Of a DNA stretch of 37,237 nucleotides, positions 32,835-37,237 are shown piece after piece (the first letter of the stretch is position 1; every line of letters starts with the position of its first letter). The position numbers and the translations under genes were made by a program. The stretch is from positions 19,325 to 56,561 of the forward strand of contig JAFLSZ010000005.1 of assembly GCA_022510665.1 (NCBI GenBank), in the 5' to 3' direction. The notes beneath the pieces are model-generated. The model was not told the DNA's origin, searched no databases, and was given only the letters and a program-made list of their open reading frames with translations. The stretch comes from Lachnospiraceae bacterium (GTDB lineage Bacteria > Bacillota > Clostridia > Lachnospirales > Lachnospiraceae).

Positions 32835-33359
32835 TTACTCATCTTTACAGAGCCGCATCTTTTCCAGCATCTTTGCTGTTTCGGGCGGCAATGAATCCAA
32901 AAGGACATTCCGTTTTCCGGGCTTTGCCGTTTTCTTCTCCAAAGTTTCTCTCATTTCACGCTCCGCAAGTTCCATTTCATGCCGCAGTTCCTTTGCCGTC
33001 ATACGCGCCGCGCCGCCCGCGAGAATAATCATCTGCTCCAAACCGTCGCCGGTTGCCACCCGCAGATTATACTTTCCGCCCATCTGCCACGACACCGCCT
33101 CAATAAAGCTGTCGGCTGTCAGTGCCTCTCTGGTATAAACAATATCAATCCCGCCGTAATGCAGCACGCTTCCGGCACTCCCTTTTGCCTTATATCCGTC
33201 AAATACCAGAATGATGTCGTTTTTCCGGAACGCCTGATAATTTACAAGCATATCCGCAAGTTTTATCCGTGCGGCCTCCAGATCTTCTTCCGAAAGTCTG
33301 CGCAGCATGGGCCATGCGAATATAATATTGTATCCGTCCACCAACAGAATTTCCCTCAT
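32835..33359 (-). CDS. yacP: NYN-domain endoribonuclease, YacP/Rae1 type
   Basis: The 174-residue protein has the NYN/PIN-like fold: LLVDGYNIIFAWP at the N-terminus, DIILVFDGYKAKG and a later ATGDGLEQ with conserved acidic residues. In Bacillus the homologue Rae1 cuts mRNA in the ribosomal A site. It begins 70 bp after rlmB, a gap with a small GTCCGC/GCGGAC hairpin, and precedes sigH by 11 bp, as in the conserved cluster. Confidence 0.9.
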   Translation of the reverse strand: MREILLVDGYNIIFAWPMLRRLSEEDLEAARIKLADMLVNYQAFRKNDIILVFDGYKAKGSAGSVLHYGGIDIVYTREALTADSFIEAVSWQMGGKYNLRVATGDGLEQMIILAGGAARMTAKELRHEMELAEREMRETLEKKTAKPGKRNVLLDSLPPETAKMLEKMRLCKDE

Positions 33360-33429
33360 GCCGCGCCTCCTTTCTTCTATGGTTTGTCCGCCGCCGTCAC
33401 GCGGACATATTATGCACTATTCCCATACT

Positions 33430-34173
33430 TTATTTGTAGGAACGCTGACGCACGATTTCGTAAGCAAGTACGCCCGCTGCCACCGACGCGTTTAAAGAAT
33501 CGATTTCACCTTTCATCGGAATACTCGTGATAAAATCACACTTTTCCCGAACCAACCTGCTTACGCCTTCGCCCTCGTTCCCGATGACAATGCCGATTGG
33601 TCCGGTCAGATTCTGGCGGTACATCACTTCCCCGTCCATCGCCGCGCACACAAACCATAGCCCTTCTTTTTTCAGTTCCTCCATCGTCTGCACAAGGTTT
33701 GTCACCTTGGCTACCGGCGTATAATTCAATGCTCCGGCGCTGGTTTTCGCGACGGTCGCGGTAAGTCCTGCCGCACGCCTTTTCGGAATAATCACACCGT
33801 GGGCTCCCGCAAGATTCGCGGTACGAATAATTGCCCCCAGATTGTGCGGGTCCTCAATTCCGTCCAGCAGAATCAAAAACGGCGCTTCGCCTTTTTGCTT
33901 TGCAGCCTCAAGAAGGTCGGAAACTTCCGCGTATTCATAGGCCGCAGCATAAGCGATGACCCCCTGATGCTTTCCGGTCGCCGACAACTGATCCAGGCGC
34001 TCTTTTTTAACAAAAGACACTACGGCGTTCTGTTTTTTTGCCTCTTTTAAAAGGGTACTCATCGCTCCTTCTTTGTTCCCTTCCAGCACAAGCAGGCGGT
34101 CTATTGTTTTTCCGGCGCGAAAAGCTTCTAAAACCGCGTTTCTTCCCTCAATGGTCAATTCTTCGTATCGCAT
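33430..34173 (-). CDS. rlmB: 23S rRNA (guanosine-2'-O-)-methyltransferase, RlmB/TrmH family
   Basis: The 247-residue SPOUT methyltransferase has an N-terminal substrate-binding domain (EGRNAVLEAFRAGKTIDRLLV) and a catalytic knot (ILLDGIEDPHNLGAIIRTA, IGIVIGNEGEGVSRLV, IPMKGEIDSLNASVAAGV). It modifies 23S rRNA or tRNA; the exact target is inferred from the family. It overlaps the mrnC gene by 19 bases, so translation is coupled. Confidence 0.92.
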   Translation of the reverse strand: MRYEELTIEGRNAVLEAFRAGKTIDRLLVLEGNKEGAMSTLLKEAKKQNAVVSFVKKERLDQLSATGKHQGVIAYAAAYEYAEVSDLLEAAKQKGEAPFLILLDGIEDPHNLGAIIRTANLAGAHGVIIPKRRAAGLTATVAKTSAGALNYTPVAKVTNLVQTMEELKKEGLWFVCAAMDGEVMYRQNLTGPIGIVIGNEGEGVSRLVREKCDFITSIPMKGEIDSLNASVAAGVLAYEIVRQRSYK

Positions 34174-34613
34174 AAATGTTCTTCCTCCGTTATTCCGGTC
34201 TTTGCCATCAAAAGCATCCGCTCCGTTTGTCCCGTCAGATACCAGTAACCGAACAAAGCCTCAAACCCTGTTGCCACCCTGTAATCCCCGATGGTGGCGT
34301 TTTTCGCACTGGTATAAGACTTTGCGTTCCGCCCGCGGCGAAATACCGACAATTCTTCTTCGGTCAGCAGTTCCTTTATCCGGTAATAAGCATTCTTTTG
34401 TGCCTCAGCCTTTACCAGCCTGCTGGCATGTTTATGCAGCACATTCACCGGCGCATTTCCCCGTTCTACCAAAACGGTACGGATAATCATTTCATATACC
34501 GCGTCTCCGATATACGCAAGCGTAAGCGGAGAATACGTCTTAATATCCTGCTCCGTCAGGGAAAATACTTCACATATCCGGTCTTTCATTTCGGGATTTA
34601 TACCAGTTCCCAT
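34155..34613 (-). CDS. mrnC: Mini-ribonuclease III
   Basis: Mini-III matures 23S rRNA ends. The 152-residue protein is a stand-alone RNase III domain (YSPLTLAYIGDAVYEMIIR with the catalytic Asp/Glu, then RGRNAK and YRVATGFEALFGYWYL) without a dsRNA-binding domain, as in the family. The start at 34613 has AGGGG upstream and overlaps cysS by 16 bases; an internal ATG at 34589 has no site. The 3' end overlaps rlmB by 19 bases. Confidence 0.93.
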   Translation of the reverse strand: MGTGINPEMKDRICEVFSLTEQDIKTYSPLTLAYIGDAVYEMIIRTVLVERGNAPVNVLHKHASRLVKAEAQKNAYYRIKELLTEEELSVFRRGRNAKSYTSAKNATIGDYRVATGFEALFGYWYLTGQTERMLLMAKTGITEEEHLCDTKN

Positions 34614-36022
34614 ACAACCCCTTCTCTCGTATCCTTAATCGCGACACCCCTCGCAAGCAGTTCGTCGCGGATAGCATCCGCTTTCGCAAAATCCTTTGCC
34701 TTTTTTGCTTCCTTACGTTCTTCGATTTTTGCCAGGATAAACGCGGTCAGTTCTTCATCCGCACCGTTCTTTCCGCCGTCTGAATTTTCTTCCCCTTCTG
34801 CAAGACTCAGGCCTAATACTTCGTCCATTTCCTGTATCAGGGCAAGTTTCGTCGCGTCGTTCATATCATCCTTTAATACATCATACACCACCGTAAGGGC
34901 GCTGGACGTATTAATATCATTTGCAAGCGCCTCCAAAAACTTCCCGCGGTACATTTCCTTTTTCTCCGCGTCTGTTTCCCCGTCCGTTTTTAACGCCGCC
35001 ACTCTTCTTACCAGCTTCTGATACGCCGCTGCCACCTGGTCAAGTACCTCATAAGAAAATTCAAGCGGCTTACGGTAGTGGGACTGTAAACAGAACATAC
35101 GGTAAACCAGCGGATTGTAACCCTTTTCCTCCAACAGCGAAACCGTTAAGAAGTCGCCGTTTGACTTACTCATCTTGCCGGAACGGTCGTTCAGATGATG
35201 AACATGGAACCAGTAGTTACACCATTTATGCCCCAGATATGCTTCACTCTGCGCAATTTCATTGGTGTGGTGCGGAAAAATATTGTCCACGCCGCCGCAG
35301 TGAATATCCATATTTTCGCCAAGGTGTTTCATGGAAATACCGGAACACTCAATATGCCAGCCCGGATAACCGATTCCCCACGGACTTTCCCACTTCAATT
35401 CCTGCGCGTCAAACTTGGACTTGGTAAACCAAAGTACAAAATCACTTTTATTCTTCTTATTTTCATCCTGTTCCACATCATCACGCACGCCCACCAAAAG
35501 TTCCTTTTCACTCTGACTGGAAAATACATAATAATCCTCTAACTTAGAAGTATCAAAATAGACGTTGCCGCCCGCCACATAGGCGTATCCTTTCTCCAAC
35601 AGCACCTCTACGATATGGATAAAATCGGAAATGCAGTTGGTTGCGGGCTCTACCACATCCGGGGTCTTGATATTTAATTTTTTACAATCCGAAAAGAACG
35701 CGTCCGTATAGAACTTCGCAATCTCCATTACGCTCTTATTTTCACGCTTCGCGCCCTTTAACATCTTGTCTTCTCCGGTGTCCGTATCGCCGGAAAGATG
35801 TCCCACATCCGTAATATTCATCACACGCTTTACGTCATAACCCGCAAAGCGCAGTGATTTCTCCAGAACGTCTTCCATAATATAACTGCGCAGATTTCCG
35901 ATATGCGCAAAATGATATACGGTCGGACCGCAGGTATACATCTTTACCTTTCCGTCCTCATTCGGTACAAACGGTTCTACTTTTCTTGTCAATGTGTTAA
36001 ATAACTGAAACTTGTTTTCCAT
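34598..36022 (-). CDS. cysS: Cysteine--tRNA ligase
   Basis: CysRS charges tRNA-Cys. The 474-residue class I synthetase shows CGPTVYHFAHIGN at the N-terminus (zinc Cys and HIGH-like motif), the zinc ligands in WHIECSG and HHTNEIAQ, KMSKSNGD, and the C-terminal anticodon-binding helical region. It is 34 bp after cysE and under the same T-box leader, so both rise when uncharged tRNA-Cys accumulates. Confidence 0.96.
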   Translation of the reverse strand: MENKFQLFNTLTRKVEPFVPNEDGKVKMYTCGPTVYHFAHIGNLRSYIMEDVLEKSLRFAGYDVKRVMNITDVGHLSGDTDTGEDKMLKGAKRENKSVMEIAKFYTDAFFSDCKKLNIKTPDVVEPATNCISDFIHIVEVLLEKGYAYVAGGNVYFDTSKLEDYYVFSSQSEKELLVGVRDDVEQDENKKNKSDFVLWFTKSKFDAQELKWESPWGIGYPGWHIECSGISMKHLGENMDIHCGGVDNIFPHHTNEIAQSEAYLGHKWCNYWFHVHHLNDRSGKMSKSNGDFLTVSLLEEKGYNPLVYRMFCLQSHYRKPLEFSYEVLDQVAAAYQKLVRRVAALKTDGETDAEKKEMYRGKFLEALANDINTSSALTVVYDVLKDDMNDATKLALIQEMDEVLGLSLAEGEENSDGGKNGADEELTAFILAKIEERKEAKKAKDFAKADAIRDELLARGVAIKDTREGVVWELV

Positions 36023-36056
36023 GTCGTACTCCTTTTGCTTTGCTGTTTCGTATTTT

Positions 36057-36713
36057 TTATTTGTTCTCCGCTTCGGCAGAAAGCTTTTTTATCTGTTCTT
36101 TTAACTTTATAATTTCCTGCTGTAAGCGGTCAATTTCCATCATAACAGGGTTCGGCAGATGTACCTGATCCAAATCCTCCCGCGGTACACGTTTATTGTC
36201 CCGCTTTACGACGATACCCGGCACGCCCACTACCGTGGAATTTGGCGGTACTTCTTTTAATACCACGGAGCCCGCTCCGATTTTAGAGTTTTCTCCCACG
36301 GTAAAGGAACCCAATACCTTTGCCCCGGCGCTAATCATAACATTATCGCCAATCGTCGGATGGCGCTTTCCCTGTTCTTTGCCGGTTCCTCCCAAAGTTA
36401 CTCCCTGATAGAGCGTTACATTGTCGCCGATGACCGTCGTTTCTCCGATGACTACGCCGTGCCCGTGGTCAATAAACAGCCCTTTTCCGATTTGTGCGCC
36501 CGGATGAATCTCGATTCCGGTTTTTCTCGCAGTCCGCTGGGAATACCAGCGCGCCAGAAAATAATGTTTTTTCAGATATAATTTATGCGCCAGACGATGT
36601 CTTAAAATCGCCCGGAAACTTGGATACAGAAACACTTCCCATGAGGTTTTAATCGCCGCATCCCGTTCTTTTATCACTTGCATTTCTTCCCTGATATACT
36701 GAATAAAACCCAT
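36057..36713 (-). CDS. cysE: Serine O-acetyltransferase
   Basis: CysE makes O-acetylserine from serine and acetyl-CoA, the first committed step of cysteine synthesis. The 218-residue protein has an N-terminal helical region and left-handed beta-helix hexapeptide repeats. The catalytic block is GLFIDHGHGVVIGET, and the TLGGTGKEQGKRHP loop is also present. The start at 36713 follows AAAGGAGG. A T-box riboswitch lies directly upstream. The C-terminal tail is a short coiled-coil-like helix. Confidence 0.94.
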   Translation of the reverse strand: MGFIQYIREEMQVIKERDAAIKTSWEVFLYPSFRAILRHRLAHKLYLKKHYFLARWYSQRTARKTGIEIHPGAQIGKGLFIDHGHGVVIGETTVIGDNVTLYQGVTLGGTGKEQGKRHPTIGDNVMISAGAKVLGSFTVGENSKIGAGSVVLKEVPPNSTVVGVPGIVVKRDNKRVPREDLDQVHLPNPVMMEIDRLQQEIIKLKEQIKKLSAEAENK

Positions 36714-36737
36714 AGAAACCTCCTTTATAAGATATGA

Positions 36738-37001
36738 AATAAAAAACACCGCTTCTTACGAAGAGGTGTCATAATACACGGTTCCACTCAACTTTTACAG
36801 GCACCTGCGCGGCATACGCGGTATTCCTGTTCTCTTTGCATGCTAACGGCTGCCGCCGTACAAGGCTACCCGCGTTATGCGCTCGCCCGTCCGCTCCGAA
36901 ATGCACTTCGCCAAATATGCCTGCCGGAACCGCTTTCAGCCGATGACGCTTCCTCTCTGATGCCGCACCTTTTGGTTACTCTTTTCTTCACTGCGTTTAC
37001 T
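36738..37001 (-). promoter_or_regulatory. T-box riboswitch, probably Cys-specific
   Basis: The minus-strand leader contains the T-box core GAGTGGAACCGTG (around 36774-36786). It is followed by a terminator stem (about 36746-36769) with one mismatch and a run of six Ts (36741-36746). Near the 5' end an AGAGAGGAAGCG element (AG bulge) follows AAAGGTGCGGC, where TGC is the likely cysteine specifier codon. It senses uncharged tRNA-Cys and, when bound, prevents termination before cysE-cysS. The specifier assignment is by eye and context. Confidence 0.9.
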
Positions 37002-37007
37002 CTCTCT

Positions 37008-37037
37008 ATTATATGCAAAAAAAGCGGGATTTGTCAA
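37008..37037 (-). promoter_or_regulatory. Consensus sigma-A promoter of the cysE operon
   Basis: On the minus strand a perfect TTGACA (37032-37037) and perfect TATAAT (37008-37013) are 18 bp apart. Transcription should begin near 37001, at the 5' end of the T-box leader. Confidence 0.88.
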
Positions 37038-37237
37038 TTATTTTTCTTCTCGAGTTTCCGCATTTTTTAATTGCTTTAAAAAGTTCCGTAGATTGCACGC
37101 TGTCTTATTTTTGCATGCGCAGCGCTGCACCGGACTTCCTCCAAGAGCCGTTAAGCCGCTCGGGTACGTCCTCGCGTCTAATCGGCTCTAAGAGGTGATT
37201 CCGGCTTCGCTAAAAACGCGCTCCTTCGGACAAATAC
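37038..37237. other. Region with a GC-rich inverted repeat at the window edge
   Basis: No gene is supported here. AGAGCCG (37144-37150) and CGGCTCT (37183-37189) can pair around a 32-nt loop, but no T tract follows. Short minus-strand frames at the edge (one ending SEAGITS before TAG) could be a gene tail. The region upstream of a T-box operon often holds the end of gltX in this gene order, but I do not recognise it here. Confidence 0.25.

Noticed and set aside
32272-33138. 288-codon plus-strand ORF
   Set aside because: It is a shadow spanning the sigH and yacP genes on the opposite strand, which have clear family motifs and tight operon spacing.
34176-35021. 281-codon plus-strand ORF
   Set aside because: It is antisense to mrnC and cysS; composition is Ser/Arg-rich as expected for a shadow frame.
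1-37237. CRISPR arrays, tRNA or rRNA genes, intact IS elements
   Set aside because: No regularly spaced repeats, no tRNA-like cloverleaf with TTCGA arm, no rRNA motifs and no transposase ORF were seen by eye.

Overview
This window looks like a chromosomal segment of an anaerobic gut Firmicute, most likely Lachnospiraceae (Clostridia). Four things point there: the order cysE-cysS-mrnC-rlmB-yacP-sigH behind a T-box leader, the NifU-like/GGGtGRT gene pair, a lipoprotein barnase, and strong AGGAGG ribosome binding sites with sigma-A promoters. I did not measure base composition. Nearly all genes lie on the minus strand. The exceptions are a dCMP deaminase, an AraC regulator and a small PH-domain gene. 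I see no tRNA, rRNA, CRISPR array or intact mobile element.

Layout in coordinate order. 1-1012: a possible gene tail at the window edge, a small lipoprotein with a 45-bp tandem duplication, and a terminator. 1039-2774: the NifU-like and GGGtGRT pair. 3064-3543 (+): dCMP deaminase, ended by a shared terminator. 3630-9776 (-): deoD, deoC, cdd, hslO, a GH30 glycosidase lipoprotein, purB and a tiny cysteine-rich protein. This is a nucleoside salvage and purine run with a glycan hydrolase embedded in it. 9989-13078 (-): a sugar ABC transporter (two permeases and a binding protein, no ATPase). The binding protein has no 5' end because it runs directly into the start of a divergent AraC gene, as if the intergenic region had been deleted or misassembled. 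14009-14425 (+): a PH-domain protein. 14523-17371 (-): DUF1622, lipoprotein barnase, barstar, rhomboid protease and DUF1848. 17513-19775 (-): two GNAT acetyltransferases, a DUF6886-like protein and a NUDIX hydrolase.

19776-21470 is an AT-rich accessory island of debris: a promoter with a good ribosome binding site driving only 23 codons of a KilA-N-like protein, a three-hairpin RNA ending in a terminator, an intact tyrosine phosphatase, and a C-terminal remnant of an RlmD-type methyltransferase carrying one in-frame stop.

21472-30960 (-) holds rlmD, galE, a YhaM-type exoribonuclease, a membrane-anchored HtrA/PDZ protein whose catalytic triad appears lost, a histidine kinase and response regulator pair, and mutS2. 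31012-32097 holds trmL and a stand-alone cheX with its own promoter and terminator; a perfect 19-bp-stem palindrome lies between them. 32167-37037 is the conserved T-box-controlled cysteine and RNA-maintenance operon, with a consensus promoter at its head.

The regions most worth a second look are the barnase/barstar/rhomboid cluster, the degenerate HtrA protein beside a two-component system, the NifU/GGGtGRT pair, the AT-rich island, and the AraC/binding-protein junction.
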